A DNA stretch of 64,000 bases, taken from Hoplostethus atlanticus (Eukaryota > Chordata > Actinopteri > Trachichthyiformes > Trachichthyidae). Positions 36,318-47,989 of this stretch are shown in pieces (position 1 is the first letter of the stretch; each line of letters begins with the position of its first letter). The position numbers and the translations under genes are program-made. The DNA is taken from NCBI GenBank assembly GCA_034670405.1, contig JAXDDX010000003.1:2478501-2542500 (forward strand), in the 5' to 3' direction. The notes beneath the pieces were generated by a model, which ran no database searches, was not told the DNA's origin, and was given only the letters and a program-made list of their open reading frames with translations.

Positions 36318-38383
36318 ATATAATGGTTTAATGAAGGTGACTTTGACTCTAGGCCGTTAACGTTTAAGCATCTCGTGACCCGCCCCCCCCCCCCCTTCTT
36401 TCATTCCTCTTATTCTTTCTCCCCTATCTTTCTTCTTGTCCATCCTTTTATTGTCATCATTATCCAGGGTAAGCTCTGCCCACCTGCTACTCTGCCTATT
36501 GATTGTCTGTGAATCCTTTGGAGCCAGCTGTGTTTTCAAGGGTACATGCAGGTGAACATCATATACCCACCTTTTCTTCTGGGTATATATACATTATACC
36601 GATACTTAATCCCAATTACCGTTGATGTGTATTGTATTCAGATGGTGGGGGTCACCATTTGTCCATCTGCTCAGCAGCATGCAGGTGAGTTCAGCTGTGT
36701 TGTGTATGCTGGGTTAGGAACACATCATTTAGTTCAGAGATCAACTGTGACAAGCATGTTACAGAGGTCTTTAGACTGGTTGCTCTCTTTTACTTTTCTT
36801 TTCTTTTTCTGGCAGACTGGAGAAGTGATATGGCAATATACCAAACACATTTACAAAGTTCAGTAACTGAACCCCCTGACTGTGTAAAGGATTGCAGTGT
36901 ATAAATGCTCAACTTGACAGTGACAGACAGAGAGAGCCACACTACCCAGCCTTGTCATTGCCTCCTAATGGCTCCTCACACGTAACGCTAACTGTTCCCC
37001 GCCTCCCGTTGACTCCCATTTGTTGTTTAGCACCTTTTCTACCCTTACACTGTCAAAACACACTCATGGAACGTGGCAGGCATCACACACTAATAGCACC
37101 TCAGGACAAACCACTTTCCAATAATAGCACTGCACTGTTGATAAGCAGTGATGAGGAAAAGGGGATGCTGGAGCGTTTAACTGTTCAGGTACTCAATCTG
37201 TAACTGCAGTTGTTGCAATACTGTCACCCCAGTACCATGCAAAGGGTTTGTTTACATAGGAATTTACTGGAGTGACGATTTGTTTTATTTTTTATTTTTT
37301 GTTTCATTTTTAAATTGCCTTTTTTGATACTCTATTTTTTGGATTATGATAAGAGTTTTTAAGACTTTCAAAGCGAATCTACAATTCAAACACCTCAACA
37401 TTAATTTGAATTTATTTTGAATTTATTATGTTAGCTGTTAATGTTTATGGTTTTGCCATTAGGATTTTAATATTTCATAGTAATAATAAAAATTGGCCAT
37501 TTCGGTCACTAAATAAGCTCCCCTCCCTCTCTTTATCTCTCTCCTGATTCCCACACCTGCATGCACCTCAGTTTTAACTCACTCTTTTTTTCCACATTGT
37601 TCCTCCTGTCACCCCCGATACTGATCTTGCCGTGCCAACGTCAATGACATATCTTCAAGAAACACTTAACCAATATGCTTTCCACTACTTTACCTGTCTC
37701 GCTCTTTTTTTGACCCACCCTCTATCTTCCCCTTCCAATATGTTTTTTTTACTCCCTTCCTTTCCTCCTGTCCTCAATATCTGTCTCTCTTTATCTTTCT
37801 GTCTCTCTTTCTGCCTCCTGCTCGTCTGTCCCTATCTGTGTGAGAGTAGCTTGACTGTGACCTTCTCCCCTCTCTGCCATTGACACTTGCATTATTACAT
37901 GATTTGAATTATTATGAATAACATTGAACCAGATAACCCTTGGTTCACTCTCCATAGTGATACCACTCTTAGCTTCGGCGAGCAGTTTAAGTTTTACAGT
38001 GATGTACTGTAGGTTGTTAGGCAGAAATGGTTGATAAACACTTGACACTTTTGAACAGTGATGCTTACATTGCTTCTGGAAGCCAAACTAAGACGTTTTG
38101 GCTCCTACACAGTGAAATTAGAGTCAGACAGACGCATCGATTCACCCAGTTTGAGCGCCCATACACTCTCTCTCTCTCTCACACTCACACACATACACAC
38201 AAACATACACATGTACACGTGTGTACTCCAGTTTCCAGATCCTGATCTTGCTTTCCGTGTTGACGGCAGTAAAAGCAGGTCATCTCCGACAGCAGGCTGA
38301 TACATATTTGAGTGAGGAGTGTGTGTGTGAGTGTGTGTCCACATGCATACAGTATGTGTGTTTATGTGTTTTGCATGTGTTCA
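34894..38383. other. Unique DNA with repeats, no gene seen
   Basis: Contains GA runs (35547-35571), CA runs (36010-36034), a compound GT/GA array (36257-36313), a C-rich homopolymer (about 36382-36395) and T-rich DNA around 37280-37340. No coding segment is supported. Confidence 0.5.
36257..36313. repeat. Compound (GT)n(GA)n microsatellite
   Basis: A GT run passes directly into a GA run; together about 57 bp. Confidence 0.9.
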
Positions 38384-38649
38384 AGATTCAAGAACTTTAT
38401 TTGTCACATACACACACGGGGTGTGCAGTGAAATGAAAAAGTGGCAATGCTCAACGGGAATGTGCAAAGGGCAACAGTACACAGTATTTACAATAAAAGA
38501 ACAACACAATATTTACAGTATTACAGTAAGAGCTCTTATATAAAAAAACTACAACACAATATTTACAGTAAGAGCACTACAAAATTATAGTAATATGAGA
38601 AATATGAGAAATTGTATATATGTATATAAATTATGTGTAGTCATTACCT

Positions 38650-38687
<38 letters not shown>

Positions 38688-39750
38688 ATAAGAGGGGCAG
38701 TGTGTGTGTCTTGGTGGGGGCCCTGGTGAGGTCAGAGTTCACAGTCCTGATGGCCTGAGGAAAGAAACTCCGTCTCAGTCTCTCTGTTTTGGCAGCGTGA
38801 CTACGGAGGCGCTTGCCTGACCGCAGCAGCTGAAACAGTCCGTTGTTGGGGTGGTGAGGATCCTTCATGATCCTGCAGGCTCTGGTTCTGCACCTCCTGG
38901 TGTACAAGTCCTGCAGGGTGGGGAGTGTAATTCCAATAGTGCGCTCGGCCGAACGCACTACTCTCTGCAGAGCCTTCCTGTCCTGAGCGGAGCTGTTGCC
39001 AAACCAGGCAGTGATGCTTCCTGTCAGGATGCTCTCTACAGCTCCAGAGTAGAAGGACTGAAGGATCCTCCGGGAGACTTTGAATTTCCTCAGCTGCCTG
39101 AGGTGGTAAAGGCGCTGCCTCGCCTTTCTCACCAGAGTGTCAGTGTGTGTGGACCATGTCAGATCTTCGGTGATGTTGACTCCCAGGTATTTATACCTGC
39201 TCACCCTCTCCACAGTAGTCCCATTAATCCCCAGTGGTGAGTACGTCCTCTGTTGTTGTGTCCTCCTAAAGTCCACAATCAGCTCCTTAGTTTTGGTGAC
39301 ATTCAGGAGGAGGCTGTTGTCCTGGCACCAGAGTGACAGATCAGCAACTTCCTCCAGGTAGGCCTTCTCGTCGTTGTTGGAGATCAGGCCCACCACCACT
39401 GTGTCATCCGCAAACTTAATGATGGTGTTGGAGCTGAACCTGGCCACACAGTCATGTGTGTACAGGGAGTACAGTAGGGGGCTGAGGACGCAACCCTGGG
39501 GGGATCCTGTGTTCAGGGTGAGGGGGTTGGAGGTGTGTCTACCCACCCTGACCACCTGGGGCCTGGCGGTCAGGAAGTCCAGGATCCAGGCACACAGGGG
39601 GGTGTTCAGTCCCAGCTCCATCAACTTGCCAGCCAGTCTGGTGGGGACTATGGTATTGAAAGCTGAACTATAGTCAATGAACAGCAGTCTCACATAGCCC
39701 CCCTTCCGGCTGTCCAGATGAGAGAGTGTGGTGTGCAGTACCATCCATGT
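38384..39750 (-). mobile_element. L2-type LINE copy A, 5'-truncated
   Basis: On the minus strand it ends at the left with CAAATAAAGTTCTTGAATC and a short remnant of a 7-bp tandem tail. The coding part is open and the endonuclease half is missing. Copies B (46291-46707) and C (62457-63686) belong to the same subfamily. A GT microsatellite at 38652-38686 sits at the end of its coding region. No clear target duplication was found. Confidence 0.88.
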
Positions 39751-39780
39751 GTGCATGAAATCCATGTGACTTTCAGTCAA
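38644..39780 (-). pseudogene. L2-type LINE reverse transcriptase, C-terminal part, open
   Basis: A 378-residue frame, of which all but about the first dozen residues is LINE-derived. Such an enzyme copies its own RNA at a nicked chromosomal target. Visible motifs, in order, are [13 protein letters not shown] (first catalytic Asp), [28 protein letters not shown] (catalytic FADD box, residues near 120-130), [15 protein letters not shown] and YKYLGV. Next comes a C-terminal region with [20 protein letters not shown]. The frame ends in a His-Thr repeat encoded by the microsatellite. It is intact as far as it goes but lacks the endonuclease and N-terminus, so it is not autonomous. Confidence 0.88.
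38652..38686. repeat. (GT)n microsatellite in LINE copy A
   Basis: About 17 GT units at the end of the LINE coding region. The same position has a short run in copy C and a long run in copy B. Confidence 0.9.
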
Positions 39781-40186
39781 TGTGTGAACATGAGTGCATA
39801 AGCATGTCTTTGTGAATATGTGTGTGTATGTGTGTGTGCTTGTGCATGAGTTTTAGTATGCATGTCTATATCTGTGTATCTTTGTAAGTGTGTGCAGGAG
39901 AACTACCAATCCTAACCACTGGCCATTTGATAAATAGGCAATGAGAGACTGGTGTGGACCTATCAATCTTTCAGACCTTGGTTCATGGCAGGCAAATAAA
40001 ATAAAACGTCCCAGGTGCATAGGCTGGAGAAATATGGAACGGACGGGATTGACAATGACAGAGGCCTCCGGTCAGAGAGGAAGATTTACCTCAAACACAC
40101 ACACATGTACATATGCACACAAAAACAAGCGCAGATGCACACACACCTGCACAAGTGTGCAGCCATGGATGCTCACACACACATAC

Positions 40187-40189
<3 letters not shown>

Positions 40190-40228
<39 letters not shown>
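40190..40228. repeat. (GA)n microsatellite
   Basis: GA run of about 36 bp. Confidence 0.9.
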
Positions 40229-40230
<2 letters not shown>

Positions 40231-40691
40231 GATAGGAAATGGCTGTCCTACTTTGATATGCTCGCTGCCATGCTGCTTCACTGTTCCTCCACCTTTAAAA
40301 GTAAATACAATATAAATTGTATTCATATTAAGTAGCTTCAGGCCAAACCAGAAGCAGTCTCTGATGATAAAATGTGACGGTCGGAGATCAAACAAACCAA
40401 AACATATTTGGCTCTCTTTGCAGTTTAAATATATCAGCAATGTTCATATGAGCTTGATAAGAGGATATAGCTTATTCCTCCACCTAAACCCACTGAGCAA
40501 CAAGGCACATACAGCCTACATGATTTATTAAAAGTCAGTGCCATGAATTGTGATGAACATTAACATTAAATTGTGATGAACCCAATCTGTGGTAAAGATG
40601 AGCCCATTCCAGGATGAAACAGATTGCAGCCACTTACACATCAATCATACACAAACAGTAGGTGAGTCTTTAGTGTAGAAAAGCGTGAATT

Positions 40692-40693
<2 letters not shown>

Positions 40694-40750
<57 letters not shown>
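40694..40750. repeat. Compound (GT)n(GA)n microsatellite
   Basis: A short GT run passes directly into a GA run of about 40 bp, the same arrangement as at 36257-36313. Confidence 0.9.
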
Positions 40751-40752
<2 letters not shown>

Positions 40753-41782
40753 AGTGTGCGACTGAGTTTGTTTCTTAGTGTATGTTCAAGTGTGTGCAAG
40801 GGTGAGATGAGAAGAAGGGTGTGTTAGTGTGACTCAGTGTGGATCCAAATGTGCGTCTCAGTGAAAGATTAGGAACCTAAGTATGAGTAGGTGAAAGTCA
40901 GACTGTAACTTCTTCACTCCTTTGGTTGGCTTTGCCTGCAACTTGAAAAATTCACCCTGCATAAATCATTGTTATGCTTTTTATATATTTCCAATCGTTT
41001 CATCATCTATCCCAGCCTATTTTCCTCTTATTATATGTGTATTTATCACACAAGCGCACACAAATGTGCCACCCACCCACTGTCTCTCTCTGTCACTCAC
41101 ACACACACACTCACACAGATACACACACAGATACACACACACTGCACTACCTAATAATCATAGTTTTTTGCTTGAAAAGAAAAGAGAAATGATGGCAAAT
41201 GATGGAAAAGAGAAAATAAATGATGGCAAGGTGAACCAGTGTAGGCATGATTGGAGTAAATTTAAGTAAAAGCAAATATTATTCTTGATATAGTGTACAC
41301 TTTCTTCTAATCAAAGTGAAGCATTTATTGCACTTTGCTCCAAACTAGCATGAGCCTTCATATTAGTTGATACAAAGAATGTATCTGTCACATCTAGAGG
41401 TCATTCAACCCTCTCAACTCCAGAGAAAGTGGACCTGTTGAAGTGCTGTGGTAGCACAGTGTTGTTGTAAGTAAGAGAATCTCTGAGTAAAATATTGAAT
41501 TCTTGCGTTGACCTAGCCACTACAGTTAGAAAACAACCAACCTTCTTCCTGGTATGTGGAGGTACAGCACCCCAGCCTCCAGTTGGTCGATGCTTTTTGA
41601 CTTCCACCGTACTGCCTGGTGTACGAGTGCACACTGTACTTGTGCGTACCATAATTCCCCTACACAGTGGCGCATTGCAAAAAGTGTTTCATACAAACAA
41701 ACAAATGAATGAACAAATTCATAGACAGAGCCCGCCTCCTATAGGGCCTCGTAATGTAATAGGTGAAGTCTACCTGACAGTG

Positions 41783-42066
41783 AAATCAAATCAAATCAAA
41801 TCAAATCACATTTATTTGTATAGTCCCTTAATCACCGTTACAGCCTCTAAGGGCTTCACAGTGCCCAACATGTGAAAATAATAAATGATTAGTACACAAC
41901 ATCCCCCAGCCTTAGACCCTCATAGAGGACAAGGAAAAACTCCCACAAAACCTTATAGGGAAAATTGGGAGAAACCTTGGGAGGGGCTACTCAGAGAGGG
42001 ATCCCCCTACCAGGACGGTTGGGCGTGCAATAGATGCCGAGTTTGGGCAAGCAGCGTATACACAAT
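41783..42066 (-). mobile_element. Dispersed retroposon 3' end, copy 2
   Basis: Same family as 16605-16930 and 56246-56557. It starts at the left with a (TCAAA)n tail of about five units, followed by TTTATTTGTATAG. It ends near GTTTGGGCAAGCAGCGTATA. The minus-strand orientation follows from the tail position. It is followed by a short tandem duplication rich in GAAATGAAAGTAAAGAG (about 42074-42106). Confidence 0.8.
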
Positions 42067-43042
42067 ATATATGAATGAAATGAAAGTAAAGAGGAAATGA
42101 AAGTAAAGAGGAAAAGAGAACAAATAATGCACAAACTCACACACACATGCAGATAAACATACACACACAGGCCAGGGAGGAGCTGCAGACACCACATATT
42201 CATAGAATTTCAGCCACTATAAATCTTTCAGTGAGCTAGTGTCACAGCCCTGCCTCCCCCTCCGTTCAGTATATTTCATATGTGACTGCTCCCTGTCCCT
42301 CCCATGCCATGCAGCATGATTTAGAACTATTCATAGCCCCCTCATCCTGCCACAAACACAAACACGCATGCCCTGCATACATACACATATGCATTTCCTG
42401 CAGATACACATGCCACCTACACATGCATACGCATGGACATGCACATATACATACACACATACTGTATATATTCCCACATTCATAAGCAGAGCAATTCAAT
42501 TACACACACACAGCATAAATGAAAGTATCCAAGGATGTTTTTTTCCTGCAAGTTCACCCTTTACCTTCTCCTTCCTTGTATGTGTTCCAGCCCAACCGCA
42601 TTCTGGAACATATCCATGACAATTCCAAAGCAACAACTTCTAGCCTGCAGGAATTGCCTGGGAAGTAAGAAGACCTGGAAAATCTCTGCAGTTATTGTTG
42701 AATGGAGGCAGAAATGTAATAGTGGTCAGAAAAAGGCTAAGAAATGCAGCCAGGTGCAGAAAAAAAGCCTGCTGACATTTTTCCTTTCTTGGTAATAAGC
42801 AGATTTTACATCCCTTCACACACACATACACGTGCTTGTGCACACAAACACACGTACATGTGAATCATCAAACATATGCCATGCACTTTTACTGAAATTG
42901 AGTGGTCTTACATCGAAAGGTTTGGGTTTGCGCATACACAGACACGTGAAATATCAAGTGTATCCTATGCACTTTGACTGCAATTGAGTAGTCATGAGAG
43001 ATTAGGTTTTGCATCTAAATTATGGAATTACTATTGCACACA
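42067..43042. other. Unique DNA with an imperfect 90-bp duplication, no gene seen
   Basis: Two neighbouring units (about 42876-42957 and 42962-43050) resemble each other. Both have ATGCACTTT, AATTGAGT, GGTTT and ACACAGACAC in the same order. The rest is CA-rich or AT-rich spacer. Confidence 0.5.
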
Positions 43043-43048
43043 GACACA

Positions 43049-43321
43049 TGTACATATGATATATGTGTGGGAAAGTAGTGAAGGCCAGAGTGGAAAAGTA
43101 CTGAATCTGGTAAAGATGAGAAACATCACACACCGGGTAAAACCTGTTCCCACTGGGTTTAGAAGAATAACCTTGAGCATGGGCGTAGTTCCATCCCTGC
43201 CTTACACTCTCTATATAACCACGCTCTAGTAGTTCTTCATTCAGAGAACTGCATCCACGTACTTCTCTGAATGCCGCATGTAAATAAAGAGATGCGACAA
43301 GTTTTATTCAACACTTTTGCA
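43049..43321 (+). mobile_element. Candidate solo LTR, 273 bp
   Basis: It starts TGTACATATG and ends CACTTTTGCA, with GACACA directly outside at both 43043-43048 and 43322-43327. Inside, a TATA-like CTATATAACC (43211-43220) precedes an AATAAA (43283-43288) by about 70 bp, which is typical LTR promoter and poly(A) layout. The flanking repeat is low-complexity, so the target duplication could be chance. Confidence 0.5.
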
Positions 43322-43327
43322 GACACA

Positions 43328-43950
43328 CTGTGATCTGTAAGACATTTAGAAAAAACAGGTGTGTGCAGATTTCCAATTACAAACAATGTCACGTTCTCAT
43401 TGTGCCCACGTTACTTTGGTTAAGCTAGCTGACACAGATGGCTCTTTATTTGTCTCTTTATTTATTGGATTTCTATGTATTTACGTGCAAATTGGTGATT
43501 ACTTCATCAGATGATACAGGCAAGAAAGAGGAATGACAGTTGTGTCTGTGCTGCATAAAGTTCTACTGTCAGCACAAAGTAACGACACTCGTGTCAAGTT
43601 CATGATGTAAACTTGACTGATAACCATGGAAACACTGAAAAAATGTGAACGTTGAAATACAAGTCGCATGCCTGAGAATCAGATTCACCACGTAGAAATG
43701 TGGTCTGGGTCAAAATTTGAAAAAAATGGACTCCATTCCACTTTTTGCTGTTCACATTAATTTGTGTCCCTTTTGAGGGGGAAAATGGAATTGAGACACT
43801 TTCAGTTGCAGTATGAACGTAACCTAAGAGTTGAGCAAACTCGATTGTTTTTGCATTGTGACGAATATGATGAGGCCAAGAAATAGAGCAGAGATGTTAG
43901 TTACAGGGTTCAATACTTGATAAATAGTTGGAAGGCTGAGAAGCTGAAAA
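43328..43950. other. Unique DNA, no gene seen
   Basis: AT-rich spacer without recognisable coding, RNA or repeat features. Confidence 0.6.
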
Positions 43951-44008
43951 GATAGATAGAGAGAGATAGATAGATGGCTCTTTATTATCCCCGAGGGAAA
44001 ATTGCAGT

Positions 44009-44269
44009 TATGGATGGATGGACTGCATTTATATAGCGCTTTTATCCAAAGTGCTTTACAGTATATGCCTCTCATTCACCCATTCACACTCACACACAGA
44101 TGGCAGTGAGCTACCATGCAAGGTGCTAGCCTGACCATCGGGAGCAATTTGGGGTTCAGTGTCTTGCCCAAGGACACTTCGACATGTGGACTGGAGGAGC
44201 CTGGGGATTCGAACCTACGATCTTCTGATTAGGAGGCCAAGCCGCTCTACCTCCTGAGCCACAGCCGCA
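44009..44269 (-). mobile_element. tRNA-derived SINE nested in a LINE
   Basis: On the minus strand it begins with a tRNA-like head: GCGGCTGTGGCTCAGGAGGT near the A-box and GTAGGTTCGAATCCCC as B-box. The body includes GTGTCCTTGGGCAAGACACT and ends GCTATATAAATGCAGTCCATC with a short (CCAT)n tail. The 5-bp sequence GCAGT (plus strand) lies at 44004-44008 and 44270-44274, the likely target duplication. It is a different SINE family from 4682-5145. Confidence 0.85.
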
Positions 44270-44274
44270 GCAGT

Positions 44275-44925
44275 ACAAAGCAAGAGAGAGGCACACATCA
44301 CTCAGGGGTTGACGTTGGAGGTAGCATTGTATAGCCAGATGGCTGTTGTGCACAAAAGAGTGTTTGAAGCGCTCCCTTGTGCAGTTAGGTTGGATGAGAC
44401 GGTGGCTGAAGGAGCTTCTCAGCTCGTTCATCTCATCATAGAGGGGGTGGGATGGGTTCTCCAAGATCGATCTGATTTTAGACCTCATCCTCCCCTCAGG
44501 CTACCTCTTCCAGACTGTCCAGGCTCTCTCCCACAACTGAGCCAGCTTTCTTGACCAGTTTGTTGATCTTGTTAGCATCCTTTGCCTCGATGCCACCTCC
44601 CCAACATACCACAGCAAAGAAGAGTGCACTGGCCACCACAGTCTGGTAGAACATGCGGAGCAGCCTGTTGCACATGTTGAATGATTTGAGCCTCCTCAGG
44701 GAGCACAGTCTGCTCTGACCTTTCCTGTAAAGGGCATCAGTGTGCACCCGGGGGTCCACCATCTCCACCTCCTTACCCTGGAGGATGACAGGTGGTGGGC
44801 GCTTCTTGTTCTGATGACGAAAGTCCATCACAAGCTCTCTTGTCTTGCTGACATTGAGCTGTAGGTGGTTGTCGTCGCACCATCCGACGAACCTCTCCAC
44901 CAGACTCCTGTTGTTGTTCCTTGTT
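44275..44925 (-). pseudogene. L2-like LINE reverse transcriptase fragment, frameshifted
   Basis: The first part (44496-44900) reads WCDDNHLQLNVSKTRELVMDFR, then jumps to HTDALYRKGQSRLCSLRRL. The segment that should carry the KYLGV motif is missing, so there is a small internal deletion. It continues FYQTVVASALFFAVVCWGG and AGSVVGESLDSL. After a frame change (44156-44488) it reads MRSKIRSILENPSHPLYDEM, then SSFSHRL. These are the C-terminal hallmarks of abundant fish L2-like LINEs. It is non-functional. Confidence 0.8.
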
Positions 44926-46290
44926 TTCCTCTCAACAAATTACCTTTTGCTTTCTGCATATTATTCCCTCTTTCATTTTTTCCTTAAATCATCAAGTCTT
45001 TCTTAATTTGATTCAGAAGACTTTCTTTCTCTCTTTGACTAAGTTTTTCTCACATCTTACTCTCTCTCTGCACATCTCTCTCTCTCTTACTATCTCTGCT
45101 TGGCGACAGTTGTAGTGGAGTGAATAATGTATGAACTGGGCTGTGCTATTCTTTGGGGAGAGCAGTAAAACATACATCCACATCCTCATTCATGGGCTTT
45201 GACCCAGATTATGCTAACATCTCCACCCTGCAAACACAACAAAATAAATCCAATATAACCCCAAAAGCCTACCAAACCAATATTATGGCTCCATGATGGA
45301 GTGAGGAAGCATAAGTTAGTGAGTGTGTGTGTGTGTGTGCGCGCGCGCGCGTGTATGAAAAAAGAGAAAGTTAGCATATGGTTTACACACACACACACAG
45401 CTGGGTATGCTTGTGTGTGTCCATGGCATCCAGTAACTCATCCCAGTCTGATTGGCCTGAGTGTAGGGGCATTGTGGTCAGCAGAATAGAAACTGCTGAC
45501 TCACTACTTTGATGAGGTTTCTTTTTGTTTGTTGCAGATGAGTGACAGGAGGGCTAGCAAAGAGCCCCGTGGGTCGCAGACCAAGAAACAATGAAATAAT
45601 ATTGCTGCCTCAGTGTGTGTGTGTTAGTGTGTGTAGAAAAGAGAGATAGAAAGAAAGAGTAGTGACAGACAGACAAGAGATATCAAGAGAGAGAGACAGG
45701 GAGAGACAGAGACAGGGTGAGACAATGTGGTGTTTCTGAGTGTAAGAGGAATGAGATCCAACAAGATCCCTTCATTGATGCATGAGACAAAGGGGCAGGA
45801 GTCTCACATACCAAGCAATTCAATTGTACTGTATATTAGGTACTTCCATCCCAGACATATGCCGCTTGTTTGGCACTGCTACTCATGTCTTTCACAGCTC
45901 CTGCATATTTCAGCTAAGCTGAAGTACGCTTCGTCTCATTTAGTCATGTAATTGCTCGAAAAGCTAAAATATTCAGCAGACCCATAAAAACCTCACCATT
46001 TCACTGCAGGGAGAGGATGAGCTATGCAAAAGCCTTCTGCTCTCCCCTGAAATTGTACATCTTTAACAGGAAAAAACACTTTCTGTCAAACTTTTTCATG
46101 TTTTGGGGAAAATTGTCACGTTATGTTGCTAAATTCTCCGAACAGCCCAAGCTGCATTTGTAAATTGCAAGAGGAGCAGAGTGGAAATGGTAAACATGGT
46201 CATAGGAGACATTTCAAGGGTTGTGGTTCGTTTTTGAGAAAACAGTCACCAGAATAGTAATCAAATTTGAACTCGAATTACAAATTGTCC
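44926..46290. other. Unique DNA, no confirmed gene
   Basis: Pyrimidine-rich at 44930-45100, then a GT/GC alternating tract (45323-45354), then AT-rich spacer. A possible acceptor site ends at about 45537, but the frame after it is very short, so it is not called. Confidence 0.5.
45323..45354. repeat. (GT)n(GC)n alternating purine-pyrimidine tract
   Basis: A GT run passes directly into about five GC units and back to GT. Such sequence can adopt Z-DNA. Confidence 0.85.
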
Positions 46291-46391
46291 AGAGACTGAG
46301 ACGGAGTTTCTTTCCTCAGGCCATCAGGACTGTGAACTCTGACCTCACCAGGGCCCCCACCAAGACACACACACTGCCCCTCTTATGCACA

Positions 46392-46426
<35 letters not shown>

Positions 46427-46707
46427 AGGTAATGACTACACATAATTTATAGTATATTAAATTCATACGATTTCCCTTACCATTTCCAAAGTGCTCTTAC
46501 TGTATATATTGTGGGTTTTTTTTTAATATAAGAGCTCTTACTGTAATTACTGTAATACTGTAAATATTGTGTTGTTTTTTTACTGTAAATACTGTGTACT
46601 GTTGCCCTTTTGCACATTCCCAATGAGCATTGCCACTTTTCATTTCACTACACACCCCGTGTGTGTATGTGACAAATAAAGTTCTTGAATCTTGAATCTT
46701 GAATCTC
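46291..46707 (+). mobile_element. L2-type LINE copy B, 3' end only
   Basis: The opposite-strand equivalent of the 3' ends of copies A and C. It starts within the last coding segment ([20 protein letters not shown]) and passes a CA microsatellite (46394-46424). It ends with CAAATAAAGTTCTTGAATC and about three units of the 7-bp tail. The severe 5' truncation is typical of LINE insertions. Confidence 0.88.
46394..46424. repeat. (CA)n microsatellite in LINE copy B
   Basis: About 15 CA units at the same LINE position as the arrays in copies A and C. Confidence 0.9.
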
Positions 46708-46819
46708 TGAAAATGCTGTCAAAACCACATGCTAGCAGAGTGGCTCTGGACTCAAAAGTGGGCCATGAGACATTATGCCTGGGTCTTGGACAATCAATTA
46801 GTCCAAGCAACCAAGAAAA

Positions 46820-47640
46820 AAAAAATCTATCCCTCTATTATTGAAAAACCAAAATACTCTCTCTGTTGTGTCTCCTATCCCCCTATATCTTTGTTAAATG
46901 TTGATGTTAAAATAGTTGCTGAAGAGTTGGCTCAGCGATTAGACTCTCATCCCATGCATCATCCCCTCTGATCAAACTGGCTTCATTAAAAAAAAGGCAG
47001 TGTTTTTCTAACATAAGATGACTTTATAATATTTTATATAACTCTGCTGCTTCACAGCTTCCAGAAGTTTTCATATCACTTGAAGGCATTCAACTGGGTT
47101 GAATGGGGCTACCTCTTTTGCTTGTATTAGGTTATTATATGCAATCAAAGCTCTTGCCATAGCACTGAGGGGGAGCCAGCATTTGAAGGGTATAGTCGGA
47201 GGTGATATTTAGTACAAGGTCTCACTTTATGCAGATGACCTGCTCCTGTATGTTTCCGACCCTCTCTACTCTCACTAAATGTGGTGAAATATGAGGTTAT
47301 AAATTAAAACTAGATACTCTTTGATGAACTCTTTCCAATAACGACCATTGCCTGGGACCACCCAGTAACAACACTGACCTTCAATATCTCCCACCATGGC
47401 TTTACTTTACTGACGTGGGGATAAATATGACTGAATATGAATTCAACAAACTGTTTAGATGGACTAGACAATATTTTGTATTCTGGAACCACCTCCCTCT
47501 GTCACACGCAGGCTGCATTAATTTTATTGAAAATCAATATACAATACAATATACCTCAATGACATTAAAAACAAAAAAAAAACAGGTGGGTTCTTTGCCA
47601 TTTTTGGGGCTTTACCAAGCAATGCTCACATGAACAGACC
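46820..47640 (+). mobile_element. L1-type LINE relic, highly degenerate
   Basis: Recognisable reverse transcriptase pieces in order on the plus strand: PISLLNVDVKIVAEELAQRL (about 46881-46940), then AFNWVEWGYLF (about 47090-47120), and VSLYADDLLLYVSDP (about 47220-47265). The last contains the catalytic YADD box. Stops and frameshifts occur throughout. It is much older than the LINE copies A-C, which read cleanly. Confidence 0.75.
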
Positions 47641-47989
47641 CTATTCAAAAGCTTACCAGGCCTTTTTGATGATATGTTGTCCGACTTTGACATAAATCCC
47701 TCATGCAGGACAAAATAAAATATAACATTTTTCATTGTAACTATACACATGGGGCTGTGGTGTGAATTAAAATATCTCCATACAAGTTTTTTCTTAATAA
47801 AAAGGTCTACTGAAATTGCTAAATTGCCAGAGCGCCATGGTGAAGAACGCACTCCGAAAGGAAACTGTGCATTGCGTGCCTCTGGCCGTGTGCCATTGAT
47901 TCACGAAAGTAGATCCCAACATCACGAAAAGAGAAGGCAGGATATATTAAGTGTTAGATTGCCCGAGCGGTCAAGGAGGCAAATGAGGT
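47641..47989. other. Unassigned spacer after the L1 relic
   Basis: May include further L1 decay products. A short tRNA-Leu-like A-box (GCCCGAGCGGTCAAGGAGG, about 47961-47979) has no folding partner, so no tRNA is called. Confidence 0.4.

Larger units (their letters stand above)
39790..41782. other. Unique DNA with GT and GA repeats, no gene seen
   Basis: GT-rich patches flank LINE copy A to about 39900. There is a GA run at 40190-40228 and a compound GT/GA array at 40694-40750. The remainder is AT-rich without recognisable coding. Confidence 0.5.
43951..44925 (-). mobile_element. L2-like LINE fragment, second subfamily, split by a SINE
   Basis: The 3' tail on the minus strand is (GATA)n-like (43951-43976), preceded by TTTCCCTCGGGGATAATAAA. 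The coding part spans about 44280-44925. The SINE at 44009-44269 interrupts the 3' untranslated region: removing it and one copy of ACTGC restores a continuous LINE sequence. The LINE is 5'-truncated near 44925. Confidence 0.8.

Noticed and set aside
36820..36866. Strong polypyrimidine/AG acceptor followed by a short open frame
   Set aside because: Acceptor-like sites are common in pyrimidine-rich DNA; the frame is 15 codons and shows no conservation signal I can judge.
38851..39240. Plus-strand open frames of 99-129 residues over LINE copy A, repeated over copy C
   Set aside because: They recur in both copies only because they are antisense to the conserved reverse transcriptase.
45538..45591. 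Short frame beginning ATGAGTGACAGG after a good acceptor-like site
   Set aside because: Only 17 codons before a stop, with no other exon support.
47961..47979. tRNA-Leu-like A-box
   Set aside because: No B-box, anticodon stem or acceptor stem follows.
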